From NCBI GenBank assembly GCA_036841525.1, contig DAITVZ010000038.1, positions 1-45,503 on the forward strand: a DNA stretch of 45,503 nt, given 5' to 3'. The stretch comes from JAAYEA01 sp012689325 (GTDB lineage: Bacteria; Chloroflexota; Anaerolineae; JAAYEA01). The position numbers were made by a program, and so were the translations under genes. The notes beneath the pieces were generated by a model that saw only the letters and a program-made list of their open reading frames with translations, was not told where the DNA came from and ran no database searches. Shown here piece after piece: positions 8,125 through 16,105 of the stretch (positions within the stretch are counted from its first letter, which is position 1; each line of letters begins with the position of its first letter).

Positions 8125-9456
8125 TCAAGACCTCCCAGGTATCTGGTCCACGGTGTCGGTGATGTCCTGCATATGCTCTTCAGGGGTCTTGGCATCCCAA
8201 GCCTCAAAGCTGCTAAAGGTGTCACTGCCGTATGTGCTCAATTGCCCCTTAGAAAATGGCCCCGCGATCCCCGCCATCCAACCATCGTCAGCGGCCCAGT
8301 GGGGCGCAAAGGTGCGAAAGCGGTACAGATAGTAATCCGCAGGCCCGTCCGTAGTCTCCACCTCAACGACCTTCATCAGCTCGATCTCGTCAGGGACGGC
8401 GGCCAGCTCTGTGGGAAAGGTGAGCCAGTGGACCATGCTAGCCTCCGCGAGGGCCGCCTGGGTGGCATACTCGGCGGGATAGAGCGCCAATTTGCCCTGC
8501 TTCTCTAGCTCGTCGTACAGAGCACCGCGCATCTCGGGTGAGGCGGCGACGCGTTTGAGCGCTTTCGAGGCCACGTCAAGGCCCTGTCGCAGCAGAGACA
8601 TAGCCGCAAAGTGAACCAGGCGGGCGTCGCGAAACGTCAGCACTTCCCGTAAATCCTCCTCGACCGTATCAGCCGGCAAGTAGCCCATAAAGTCGAGCAG
8701 CAGGGATGCCTTGTCCCTGGCAGCACCGTACTCGTCCTCCCACATCCAGGCAACGCCCTGCTTGCTCTGCTGCGGTCGCAGGACTTGGGCGTAACGGCGG
8801 TATGCCGCTCGCACAGCCCCGGTCTCGTTGCTCAGCATCCCCTGGCTAAGCATCCCTGACTGGGCATAGGTGAGGCCTAACAAGTACACATCCCATTCCA
8901 AGCGCGGGCTGAGGGGGGCCAAACCGAACAACGTGGGAAAAAGGATATCGGCATCGCGTGGGTTAGAGTCGAAGCCTTGGGTAGAGAGCTGGTCGAGGTC
9001 GCCCAAACGAGCGCACTCCAGCGCGAGTGTGACGAAAGCCTTCGTGGCTTCTTGTGATGGTATGCGCGTCAGCAGGCTCAAGGCCGCAAGCTTGGCGCTC
9101 TTGGAATAGGAGCCAAAGTTCTTGAAAATGATCGCGACATGTTCCGGTGAAGGGTCCGCCGCGGCGACACGAATCAGCGACTCGCCCGCATCTTGCCAAT
9201 CGTGCTCTAGCGGCGGGAACTGACTGGCCGCGGCGCGCAGGGCGTCCGCGGCCTCTTTCGGGCGCAGAGCGCCTAGCTTGGAAAGATCCTGGAGCTCACG
9301 TAGCGCCTTGGTTCGCGTCTCCAGGTCGTTGGCCTTGAGCTGCCTGGCCAGGCGAGGAATTCTCGAGAAGCTGAACATGTTTCCCGAACCTCCATCCCAA
9401 CCGCAGGTGGATAGCGCAAGCAGAAGAGCGGCGCAGACAATCAGGTGCGCTCTCAC
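8125..9456 (-). CDS. Exported HEAT-like protein of unknown function
   Basis: A 443-aa protein with an N-terminal export signal (MRAHLIVCAALLLALSTC). Cleavage before Cys18 would make a lipoprotein, but Thr before the Cys is not a good lipobox. The mature part (residues about 25-300) is almost all alpha-helical with repeated Leu/Ala-rich pairs such as KLAALSLLTRI and LVHFAAMSLLRQ, resembling HEAT/ARM repeats; the last 100 residues look more beta-rich. I recognise no named family. The GTG at 9456, 10 nt after AGGAG, is preferred over the ATG at 9465, which touches the ribosome-binding site. Base composition is visibly less GC-rich than the neighbours, suggesting transfer. Confidence 0.65.
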   Translation of the reverse strand: MRAHLIVCAALLLALSTCGWDGGSGNMFSFSRIPRLARQLKANDLETRTKALRELQDLSKLGALRPKEAADALRAAASQFPPLEHDWQDAGESLIRVAAADPSPEHVAIIFKNFGSYSKSAKLAALSLLTRIPSQEATKAFVTLALECARLGDLDQLSTQGFDSNPRDADILFPTLFGLAPLSPRLEWDVYLLGLTYAQSGMLSQGMLSNETGAVRAAYRRYAQVLRPQQSKQGVAWMWEDEYGAARDKASLLLDFMGYLPADTVEEDLREVLTFRDARLVHFAAMSLLRQGLDVASKALKRVAASPEMRGALYDELEKQGKLALYPAEYATQAALAEASMVHWLTFPTELAAVPDEIELMKVVEVETTDGPADYYLYRFRTFAPHWAADDGWMAGIAGPFSKGQLSTYGSDTFSSFEAWDAKTPEEHMQDITDTVDQIPGRS

Positions 9457-9572
9457 GCATCCCATTCTCCTCTATCGAGAGAGGCTAACCCATAGGAACT
9501 CGGTGATAGGGCTGCCGAGCTCCGCCGCCGTTACGCGCTAGCCTGGGTGGCGATTCTATCTTGGCTGGTGAG

Positions 9573-10547
9573 CTATTTGGCCTGTTCCTCGCTCCGGTCC
9601 GTCGCCGGCGCAGGCGCCGGCGAGAGGGCCGCGACCTCGGCGCGCAGCTCGGCGGTCATGGCGATCTCTACCGACTTGAGCGACGGCTCCAACTGGTCCA
9701 GGTTGCGCGCGCCGATGATGGGCGCGGTGACGCCGGGGTGGCTGCCCACCCAGGCCACGGCCAGGCTGACGGGGTGATAGCCCCGGTTCTTGGCAAAGGC
9801 GGCGAAATCGTCGGCGACCTGATACACGTACTCGGCGCCATAGCGGGAGGCGTACATCGGGTTGCTGATGATGCGCCCCTGCTCGGGACGGCGGCCCACG
9901 CCGTACTTGCCGGTGAGCAGCCCGCCGCCCAGGGGGCTATAGGTGATGACGCCCAACTGCTCGGCCTGGGCCAGCGGCAGGATCTCCACCTCGGCCTGGC
10001 GCTTGACCAGGTTGTACATCGGCTGCAGGACCTCGGGGCGCGCCCAGCCCTTGAGCGCCGAAATGCCCAGCGCCTTGGCGATCATCCAGGCGGGATGGTT
10101 GCTCAGCGCGGGGTAGAGGACCTTGCCCTGGGCCACTAGGTCGTCCAGCGCGCCGAGGGTCTCCTCCAGCGGGGTGTCGGGGTCCACCTGGTGGATGAAA
10201 TAGACGTCGATGCGGTCGGTGCCCAGGCGCTTGAGGCTGGCCTCCACCTCGCGCAGGATGTTGCGGCGGGTGTTGCCCTTGGCGTTCAGGTCGCCGCTCA
10301 TGGCGCCGTGGACCTTGGTGGTGATGACCAGGTCGTTGCGGCAACCGGCCATCAGCTTGCCCAGGATCTCTTCGGCGCGCCCGCGCTGATAGACGTTGGC
10401 GCAATCGAAAAAGTTGATCCCCGCGTCGCGGCAACGCTTGAACATGGCGGCCGAGGTGGCCTCGTCGGCGTCGCCGCCGAAGGACATGGTGCCGAAGCAG
10501 AGCTGCGACACCTTGACGCCGGTCTTGCCCAATAGACGGTACTTCAT
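9573..10547 (-). CDS. Aldo/keto reductase
   Basis: A 324-aa NADPH-dependent TIM-barrel oxidoreductase. The catalytic tetrad is complete: D48 and Y53 (FFDCANVY), K78 (ITTKVHG) and H119 (YFIHQVDPDTPLEET). The length fits the YhdN/IolS/AKR11-13-like group acting on sugar aldehydes. The start is the ATG at 10547 behind GAGGAGG. It ends 116 bp before the exported helical protein gene. Physiological substrate unknown. Confidence 0.92.
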   Translation of the reverse strand: MKYRLLGKTGVKVSQLCFGTMSFGGDADEATSAAMFKRCRDAGINFFDCANVYQRGRAEEILGKLMAGCRNDLVITTKVHGAMSGDLNAKGNTRRNILREVEASLKRLGTDRIDVYFIHQVDPDTPLEETLGALDDLVAQGKVLYPALSNHPAWMIAKALGISALKGWARPEVLQPMYNLVKRQAEVEILPLAQAEQLGVITYSPLGGGLLTGKYGVGRRPEQGRIISNPMYASRYGAEYVYQVADDFAAFAKNRGYHPVSLAVAWVGSHPGVTAPIIGARNLDQLEPSLKSVEIAMTAELRAEVAALSPAPAPATDRSEEQAK

Positions 10548-10564
10548 CTTTCCTCCTCGGATGT

Positions 10565-10590
10565 ATGGGACGCAGATTCGCAGGATGACA
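10565..10590. repeat. Dispersed repeat, degenerate ACGCAGATT copy
   Basis: GGGACGCAGATTCGCAGGAT is a worn copy of the unit found at 2087, 2980 and 4755, again just upstream of a ribosome-binding site (that of the minus-strand reductase). Confidence 0.45.
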
Positions 10591-10692
10591 AAGGTTCAGA
10601 AGCGGGGTTCGTGGCTCATCTGGTTCCCGATTCTCGCAGCAGGGTCAGCTACCAGAATTGTAGCCGGAAACAGGAAGGCAGGCAACTGGGCG

Positions 10693-10730
10693 AAACAAAG
10701 AGACTTGCAGAGCCTGTGGCCCTGCAAGTC
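10693..10730 (-). terminator. Rho-independent terminator after the PH-domain gene
   Basis: A perfect 9-bp stem (10702-10710 with 10722-10730, 11-nt loop) is followed on the minus strand by TCTTTGTTT. It lies 45 bp after the stop of the gene at 10776. The rest of the 228-bp gap to the reductase gene has only a repeat copy. Confidence 0.65.
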
Positions 10731-10775
10731 CGTGGACGAATCCTGTGCCTGGCAGAGGGTGCGCTGAGCGGTCGG

Positions 10776-11258
10776 TTAGGCGGCTCCGTTGCTGCCGCGG
10801 TTGTCGCGCTGGGCGCGGATCTGAAGCCTCATCTCGTCGGGCGAGACGATGAGGGGAATGGGCTTGCGGTTGACGCCGCGGCCGGTGACGACCAGGGTGC
10901 CATAGTTGAGCACTTTGCCGAGCAGCGGGCGCTTGACCTCGATGCGGTCCAGTTTGTCCAGCCGCAGGTCGAGCTTGTTGGCGCGGATTAGCCCGGACTC
11001 GGCCACCAAGCGCTGATCGGTGAGCACGAGCTGGGTGCTAAAGAGGTTGGCCAGCGCGGGGAGCGTGGTCAGCACGCCGACGATGAACAACAGCAGGGCT
11101 AGCGGCTTGACCTGGTTGAGCGAAGGGCCCAGGTCAACGAACAGCCCCACCGCGCCGACGATGGTGACGATGAGGGGGATGATCAGCGCGGAGGCGCTGA
11201 GCTTGGCCCGCGCGATGATGTTTTCGCCGGGGCTGAGGGTGGATTCGACATTGGTCAT
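10776..11258 (-). CDS. PH domain-containing membrane protein
   Basis: A 160-aa inner-membrane protein. Two hydrophobic segments (about residues 24-44 and 52-72) are followed by a bacterial PH-like domain (bPH2) with the hallmark LVLTDQRLVAESGLI, the DLRLDKLDRIEVKRPLLGKV strand pair and NYGTLVVTGRG. Such proteins usually present the domain on the cytoplasmic face; their function is poorly defined. The ATG at 11258 follows AAGGAG. It is terminated by the hairpin at 10702-10730 and may be expressed from a promoter 325 nt upstream. Confidence 0.85.
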   Translation of the reverse strand: MTNVESTLSPGENIIARAKLSASALIIPLIVTIVGAVGLFVDLGPSLNQVKPLALLLFIVGVLTTLPALANLFSTQLVLTDQRLVAESGLIRANKLDLRLDKLDRIEVKRPLLGKVLNYGTLVVTGRGVNRKPIPLIVSPDEMRLQIRAQRDNRGSNGAA

Positions 11259-11617
11259 GATACTCTCCTTGGTTCGTGATGGATGCAGACCGACACCATG
11301 CCAAACGCAAACAAAGGCGCGGGCGCGCTGGGAAGCACGCCGTAGCGGCCTACCTAACCGAGATCAAACGAGACGGGCTGAAAATACGCGCTGGTGCGCG
11401 GGTGGTCGGCTCTCGCGCGGCGGACCGATCGTGCGGAGCGGATGGGCTCCCATCCAGGCCGATCCTGGACGGGGTGCCACCTCCCAGTTCTCAACAGCAG
11501 GAGAAAGCTCGTGTCGACCCTAGGGTCTCGATTTGCAGGGGAAGTCGCAACATGGAACCCGTGTCCGCTGGGTTCCGGGCGCAGTGTAGCCCCAATAAGC
11601 GAAATAGTCAAATGGGG
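11259..11617 (-). other. Gene-free 359-bp region, possible long structured leader
   Basis: No convincing ORF on either strand. It contains a promoter-like pair at 11583-11611 pointing at the PH-domain gene and two hairpins: 11554-11560 with 11570-11576 (7 bp), and 11440-11445 with 11450-11455 (6 bp). I match it to no known RNA family. Confidence 0.35.
11583..11611 (-). promoter_or_regulatory. Candidate promoter upstream of the PH-domain gene
   Basis: Minus strand TTGACT (11606-11611), 17-bp spacer, TACACT (11583-11588). The start codon of the PH-domain gene is about 325 nt downstream, implying a long leader. Confidence 0.4.
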
Positions 11618-12415
11618 TCAGGAGAGGCGGGTTTTGATAAAGCGGTAGGTGCCATAGGCGCTGACCAGGGAGGCGAGGTAGGCGGCGGCCAGCGCGGCCA
11701 GCAGGCCCAGCTCGAGCACGGCAAAGCGAAAGGCGACGACAAAGACCACCACGTTCACCAGGCTGCTGATCATGAGCGAGGTGGTGAGGGAGCGGGCAAA
11801 GCCCACCCCCGCCGAGCGGCCCGTGAGCACCAGCGTGGAGGTGTAGAGGGCGGGGAAGGAGGCAAAGACGCTGCCCCACACGGGGCCGCCGACTTGGGTC
11901 ATCACCACCGCCAGGGCGACGATCCCGCCGGCAAAGGCGGCGCGGCCCGCGAGTTGGGCGAGGGTGTAGCGCACGGCGACTCGCCGCTGGGAGCGCACCC
12001 GCAGCCAGCGCTCCAGGGCCAGGTAAGCCAGGACCAGCACCGCCAGCCAGACGGCGATGCCGAGCCCGATGGTGGGGGCGGGGAGGGCCAGCAGGAGAGC
12101 CTGCGCCGCCAGCCAGGTGGCCAGCGCCCCGCCGATGGCGGCGCCCAGCCCATGGCGGGCCAGCGCCGCAAAGGCGATCAGGTACAGGGCGTTGGCGGAA
12201 AAGCTGAGCGGGAAGGCGGTGGTGGCATCAAAGGCCCGCTGCGGGCCCTGGGTCCAGGCGATAAAGCCATAGGCCACCACGGCGGTGGAGGGGAGCCCCC
12301 CGATCACGCCGCCGACCTTGCTGCCGAGCCTCTCCGCCGTCACGCTGGCCAGGGTGATCCACAGGCCGCCAACCACGAAGGAAAGGGCGAGTTTGATGTA
12401 GAAACTGGGGTCCAT
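11618..12415 (-). CDS. Multi-pass membrane protein with two related halves
   Basis: A 265-aa, almost entirely hydrophobic protein with about eight membrane segments. Two similar stretches, GGVIGGLPSTAVVAYGF (about residues 35-51) and GSVFASFPALYTSTLVLTG (about 180-198), occupy equivalent places in the two halves, suggesting an internal duplication as in many small transporters. A basic loop (RVRSQRRVAVR) lies between the halves. I do not recognise a characterised family. The ATG at 12415 follows CAGGAGG. It is separated by a 175-bp repeat cluster from the nucleotidase gene upstream. Confidence 0.75.
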   Translation of the reverse strand: MDPSFYIKLALSFVVGGLWITLASVTAERLGSKVGGVIGGLPSTAVVAYGFIAWTQGPQRAFDATTAFPLSFSANALYLIAFAALARHGLGAAIGGALATWLAAQALLLALPAPTIGLGIAVWLAVLVLAYLALERWLRVRSQRRVAVRYTLAQLAGRAAFAGGIVALAVVMTQVGGPVWGSVFASFPALYTSTLVLTGRSAGVGFARSLTTSLMISSLVNVVVFVVAFRFAVLELGLLAALAAAYLASLVSAYGTYRFIKTRLS

Positions 12416-12426
12416 GGCCCTCCTGG

Positions 12427-12600
12427 GGCGTGTCGCTGATCGCCAATCGCTTATAGCTTATCGTCTATCGCAGATCGCGGGAGATAGAGCGGCCATCGCT
12501 GAGCGCTGCGCGCCGCTCGCCTATCGTGGATAGCTTGCACACGGCTCGCTCCAGTCCCACGATAGGCGATAAGCGATTGGCCATAGGCGATTAGCGATAC
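12427..12600. repeat. Inverted cluster of AATCGCTTATCGC repeats
   Basis: The left part reads CGCCAATCGCTTATAGCTTA (12440-12459); the right part (about 12557-12597) contains its complement, GGCGATAAGCGATTGGC, so the cluster could form a long imperfect hairpin. The TAA stop of the nucleotidase gene is read from the last unit (CGCTAATCGCC on the minus strand). Related units lie at 2153, 14732 and 41776. Confidence 0.7.
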
Positions 12601-14042
12601 ATCAGCCGGCCTTCCACCTGGCGCTGGAGGTTTTGGTGGGCGCGCAGGTACTCCTCCAGCACGTCCTGGGCGGAGGTGGAGACGACCCGAGAGGCGCCGA
12701 GGGCCTCGGCGGGCAAGCCCAGGTTCTTGGCCGAGTTCTTGGCGTGGTAGCCCTGCACGCAGATGGTGTAGCGGCCATCGGGGCGCACCGGCCGCCCGCC
12801 CACGGTCAAGCCGACCAGGGCGCGGCGAGATTCCTCATAGGTGGCGCGCACGGCGCCGTTCACCTGGTAACACTCGCCCTCGCCGGTGCGGTTCTCCGGC
12901 CGCATCACATAGCTAAAGATGCTCCTGAGCTGCGCGCCGCTGATGGTGTACTTGAGCAGAGAGTCGTTGTAGGGATACGCGGTGCGCAGCGTGCCCAGCG
13001 TCACCACCGGCCCCAGCTCGGACACGCGGATGGAGCCGCTGCCCAGGAAGGCCACATCGCACTCGGCGCGCTCGGCTACGATATCGGCGAACAGGTTGCC
13101 CAGCGGCGTCTCCACGACGCGGCTGGGATGCGTGAGCGGGTCCACCAAGTGGGAGAGCAGCGCGTTGTACTTGCGGTCCACGACCTCCTGGAACGAGCCG
13201 ATATAGTCCTGCAAGGCGGTGTCAGGCTCGATACTCGCGCTGGTGACGGGAACCAGTTGCCAGCGGTAGTCGACGATGCTGTTGGTGACGTCGTCCACCT
13301 CGATGTCGAAGCGCCCGATCTGGTTGGTGCCCACGCCCGCCTGGGCGATGAGGATGCCGTTCACCACGGCGGGCTTGTCCAGCACGGTGTGGGAGTGGCC
13401 GCCAATGATCATATCCACGCCCCAGGCCGGGTCCAGCAGCGCCGCCAGCTTTTGGTCGGACTCGTGGCCGATGTGGGTGAGGAGGACGGTGAGGTCCACG
13501 TCCTCGTCTTTGTAGGCGTTACAGATCTTGCCCACCTCGGTGGCGGCATCCTCCAGCGAGATAAAGGCAGCGATCTCGCGGTCCTGCTTGAGCGAGTCCA
13601 GCACCGTCTCGGTGATGATGCCGATAAAGAGGATGTCAAAACCGTCCACCTTTTTGACCATGTAGGGCCGCATCAGGCGCTTGTTGTACTTGCGGATATA
13701 GAGGTTGGCGTTGACCACGGGGAAGCTGGCCATGCGCTCCAGGAAGAGGAGGTGGGGCAGGCCATAGTCCAGCTCGTGGTTGCCGAGCGTCACCACGTCG
13801 GGCGAGAGATAGTTCATGATCTCGACGGTGGAGATGCCCTTGAACTCGGTGTCGATCAGGGAGCCCTGAACGATGTCGCCGGCGACCACGTAGAGGGTGT
13901 TGGGCACCTCGCGGCGGACCTGGTTGATATAGCCGGAGAGGAGCGCCAACCCGCCGACCTGGCCTTTGTCGTCCTGGGACTCGGCCAGGAAATCGCCGTG
14001 CAGGTCGTTGGAGTGTAGGATGGTAAAGTGTTTTGAGGGCAT
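12591..14042 (-). CDS. Bifunctional metallophosphatase/5'-nucleotidase, cytoplasmic type
   Basis: A 483-aa UshA-family protein. The N-terminal metallophosphatase domain shows the two-metal motifs HSNDLHGDF, AGDIVQG, GNHELDYG and GGHSHT. The C-terminal nucleotide-binding domain (about residues 300-470) carries TPLGNLFADI and FLGSGSIR. It hydrolyses nucleoside 5'-phosphates or related phosphoesters. There is no signal peptide, unlike periplasmic UshA, so it resembles the intracellular branch (YunD-like). The ATG at 14042 follows CAGGAGG, and a good sigma70-type promoter lies 70-100 bp upstream. Confidence 0.92.
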   Translation of the reverse strand: MPSKHFTILHSNDLHGDFLAESQDDKGQVGGLALLSGYINQVRREVPNTLYVVAGDIVQGSLIDTEFKGISTVEIMNYLSPDVVTLGNHELDYGLPHLLFLERMASFPVVNANLYIRKYNKRLMRPYMVKKVDGFDILFIGIITETVLDSLKQDREIAAFISLEDAATEVGKICNAYKDEDVDLTVLLTHIGHESDQKLAALLDPAWGVDMIIGGHSHTVLDKPAVVNGILIAQAGVGTNQIGRFDIEVDDVTNSIVDYRWQLVPVTSASIEPDTALQDYIGSFQEVVDRKYNALLSHLVDPLTHPSRVVETPLGNLFADIVAERAECDVAFLGSGSIRVSELGPVVTLGTLRTAYPYNDSLLKYTISGAQLRSIFSYVMRPENRTGEGECYQVNGAVRATYEESRRALVGLTVGGRPVRPDGRYTICVQGYHAKNSAKNLGLPAEALGASRVVSTSAQDVLEEYLRAHQNLQRQVEGRLMYR

Positions 14043-14112
14043 GAGTAGCCTCCTGGTGTTGGGGCAAAAGAGCAGCCGGCGCCCACGAGCAGCCCCTGGC
14101 AGGTATTGGGGG

Positions 14113-14142
14113 ATTATAACACCGGCCTGGCGGGGCTGTCAA
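14113..14142 (-). promoter_or_regulatory. Sigma70-type promoter of the nucleotidase gene
   Basis: Minus strand consensus TTGACA (14137-14142), 18-bp spacer, consensus TATAAT (14113-14118). The start codon lies 70 nt downstream of the -10 box. This separates nucleotidase transcription from the Tag gene just upstream. Confidence 0.75.
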
Positions 14143-14148
14143 AGCGAG

Positions 14149-14718
14149 CTAGCTGGCCAGCTCGCCGTGGCGGAAACAGTTGACGGTGTGGTCGTTGACC
14201 ATTCCCACGGCCTGCATAAAGGCGTAGCAGATGGTGGGGCCGACGAAGCGAAAGCCCCGGCGCAGCAGGTCCTTGCTCAGCGCCACCGATTCGGGCGTCT
14301 GCGCGGGGACCCCGGCCAGCGTCGCCCAACGGTTGACGATCGGCCGCCCGCCGACGAAGCGCCAGAGGTAGGCGTCAAAGCTGCCGAACTCGGCCTGGAC
14401 GCGGAGGAAGGCCTGGGCGTTGGCGACGGCGGCGCGGATCTTGAGCCGGTTGCGGACGATGCCGGGGTCTTGCAGCAGCGCCGCCACGCGGGACTCGTCG
14501 AACGCGGCCACGGCGGCGGGGTCGAACCCGGCAAAGGCGGCGCGATAGGCGGGGCGCTTGCGCAGGATGGTGATCCAGCTCAGGCCGGCCTGCGCTCCCT
14601 CCAGGATCAGGAACTCGAAGAGCCGGCGGTCGTCGTGGACCGGCACGCCCCATTCCTCGTCGTGATAGGCGACATAAAGCGGGTCATCCCCCGCCCAGGC
14701 GCAACGGGTCACGGTCAT
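14149..14718 (-). CDS. tag: DNA-3-methyladenine glycosylase I
   Basis: A 189-aa Tag protein, removing 3-methyladenine from alkylated DNA as the first step of base excision repair. The zinc-binding residues match the family: C6, H19, H177 and C181 (NDHTVNCFRHG). The base-recognition residues E40 and W48 lie in LEGAQAGLSW. The N-terminal RCAWAGDDPLYVAYHDEEWG is diagnostic. The ATG at 14718 follows CGGAGG. It stands apart in function from the metabolic genes around it and has no obvious operon partner. Confidence 0.97.
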   Translation of the reverse strand: MTVTRCAWAGDDPLYVAYHDEEWGVPVHDDRRLFEFLILEGAQAGLSWITILRKRPAYRAAFAGFDPAAVAAFDESRVAALLQDPGIVRNRLKIRAAVANAQAFLRVQAEFGSFDAYLWRFVGGRPIVNRWATLAGVPAQTPESVALSKDLLRRGFRFVGPTICYAFMQAVGMVNDHTVNCFRHGELAS

Positions 14719-14731
14719 GCGGGCCTCCGGG

Positions 14732-14825
14732 AATCGCTTATGGCATATCGCTTATCGCTGCGGCCCTCAGACTGGCGGCGCTCGGCTTCTGCCCTGCAAC
14801 CTGCAATAGGTAACCTGTAACTTGT
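14732..14825. repeat. Dispersed repeats: AATCGCTTAT and CCTGCAACCTGCAA units
   Basis: GAATCGCTTATGGCATATCG (14731-14750) belongs to the GCGATAAG family and CCTGCAACCTGCAATAGGTA (14793-14812) to the CAGGTTGCAGG family of 6714-6911. Together they fill the gap between two minus-strand genes. Confidence 0.6.
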
Positions 14826-14826
14826 C

Positions 14827-15987
14827 TTATCCCACGCGGAAGTGCGCCAAGAGGTCGTCGGGGAGCTCGACGCCCATGCCGGGCGCGGATGGGAAGGCGA
14901 TGCGCCCGTCCACCACGGGCAGCGCCAGCTCCTGGATGGCCCGCAGCAGCGGCGACCAATAGACCTCGCTCGGCGCGTATTCGATATAGGGCGTGACCGG
15001 CGAGATGGCGGCCAGGTGTACGCTCGCCGCGCCCAGGAGCTGCGTGGACCAGTTGCCGGGGCAAACCAGCGCGCCGCGCGGCTGGGCCAGCTCGACGATG
15101 CGCCGCGCCTCGGTGAGGCCGCCGCAGGTGGTCATGTAGGGCTGCGCCACCAGCACGCCGCCGCGGTCCAGCAGGTCCAGGAACTCCCAGCGGGTGACGG
15201 TGTGCTCGCCGGCGGCCAGCCGCAGGCGCGTCTGGCGGGACAGCCGGGCGTAGGCTTCCAGTGAATCCACGGGGAAGGGCGTCTCCAGCCAGTAGATATC
15301 GTATTCCAGCAATTGCTCGCAGACCTTGGCGGCCTGCCCCACGTCGTTCCAGAGGTAGCCCACGTCCACGGCGAGCATCCGGTCGGGGCCGATGGCCTCC
15401 CGCGCCAAGCGGGCCAGCTCCACCACCGTCTCGGGCGCGGAGCGCATCGGCTCGACCTTGAAGGCGCGGTAGCCCAGGTCGCGCAGGCGCTCCACCCGCT
15501 CCACCTGCTGCCGCAGCACGCTCTCGCGGTCATAGTCCAGCGAGATGATGGTGCAATAAGGGGCGACGTAGCGGCGCTCCTGCTCGCTGGCGATCTGGTA
15601 GCGGGAGCGTTCCGGCGCGCCGAGAAGCTGCCAGACGGGGCGGCCCAGGGCCTTGCCGCAGAGGTCCCACAGCGCCACATCCACCGCGCCGATGCAGATC
15701 ACCGCCCAGCCCCGCCGGTTGCCGTGCAGCATCGCGTTATAGAGGCGCGACCAGAGGCGCTCCGGCGGAAAGGGGTCCTCGCCGATGAGTTGCGCGCCAA
15801 AGAGCGAGTCCGGCCCATCCAGCACGGCCTTGACCACGCCCGGCGGCACGGCAAAGACCTCCGAGAGGCCGATCAGCCCCTCGTCCGTGTGCAGCCGCAG
15901 CACCGCCAGCCCGGCGATGCGGTGCTCCACCCGCTCAGGGGGCGGCGGGTCGCCGAGGACCAGGACTTCGCATTGGGTGATTTTCAT
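14827..15987 (-). CDS. Mandelate racemase/muconate lactonizing enzyme family protein
   Basis: A 386-aa enolase-superfamily protein: N-terminal capping domain (about 1-125), then a TIM barrel. The three metal ligands are in place with the usual spacing: D208 (AVDVG), E235 (WLETP) and E261 (AAGEHT). The usual catalytic residues are not: the KxK motif reads K177-V-E179, the barrel Asp before CGG is a Tyr (QPYMTTCGG), and the His partner is replaced in CPGNWST (G311-N312). Family members act on sugar acids (dehydratases) or racemise substrates. This one must use another base or may be a non-canonical member. The ATG at 15987 follows GGAGG. It follows the aldolase gene by 118 bp. Confidence 0.85.
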   Translation of the reverse strand: MKITQCEVLVLGDPPPPERVEHRIAGLAVLRLHTDEGLIGLSEVFAVPPGVVKAVLDGPDSLFGAQLIGEDPFPPERLWSRLYNAMLHGNRRGWAVICIGAVDVALWDLCGKALGRPVWQLLGAPERSRYQIASEQERRYVAPYCTIISLDYDRESVLRQQVERVERLRDLGYRAFKVEPMRSAPETVVELARLAREAIGPDRMLAVDVGYLWNDVGQAAKVCEQLLEYDIYWLETPFPVDSLEAYARLSRQTRLRLAAGEHTVTRWEFLDLLDRGGVLVAQPYMTTCGGLTEARRIVELAQPRGALVCPGNWSTQLLGAASVHLAAISPVTPYIEYAPSEVYWSPLLRAIQELALPVVDGRIAFPSAPGMGVELPDDLLAHFRVG

Positions 15988-16057
15988 GGGACCTCCACAC
16001 GTGGCCACGGGGAGAGCGCTCACTCGAGTCCCAAGGTCAGAGAGCCGCCTCTCTCCC

Positions 16058-16100
16058 GCTTATCCTATGCCTCTGTGCTCTCGGTGTCTCGGTGGTTAGC
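16058..16100. repeat. Dispersed repeat of the NHRDTE-peptide type
   Basis: On the minus strand the unit reads ACCACCGAGACACCGAGAGC (about 16073-16092), which in one frame encodes NHRDTESTEA, a spurious peptide I know from many genomes with such repeats. It lies just after the aldolase stop codon. Confidence 0.55.
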
Positions 16101-16105
16101 CTGTA

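Noticed and set aside
11276..12439. Long plus-strand open frame of 387 codons
   Set aside because: It is the complement of the multi-pass membrane protein gene, has a glycine/histidine/glutamine-rich product without protein-like pattern, and is a by-product of high GC.
2087..16100. Interspersed repeats considered as a CRISPR array
   Set aside because: The units are degenerate, found singly or in inverted pairs, in many separate gaps, with no regular spacers and no cas genes.
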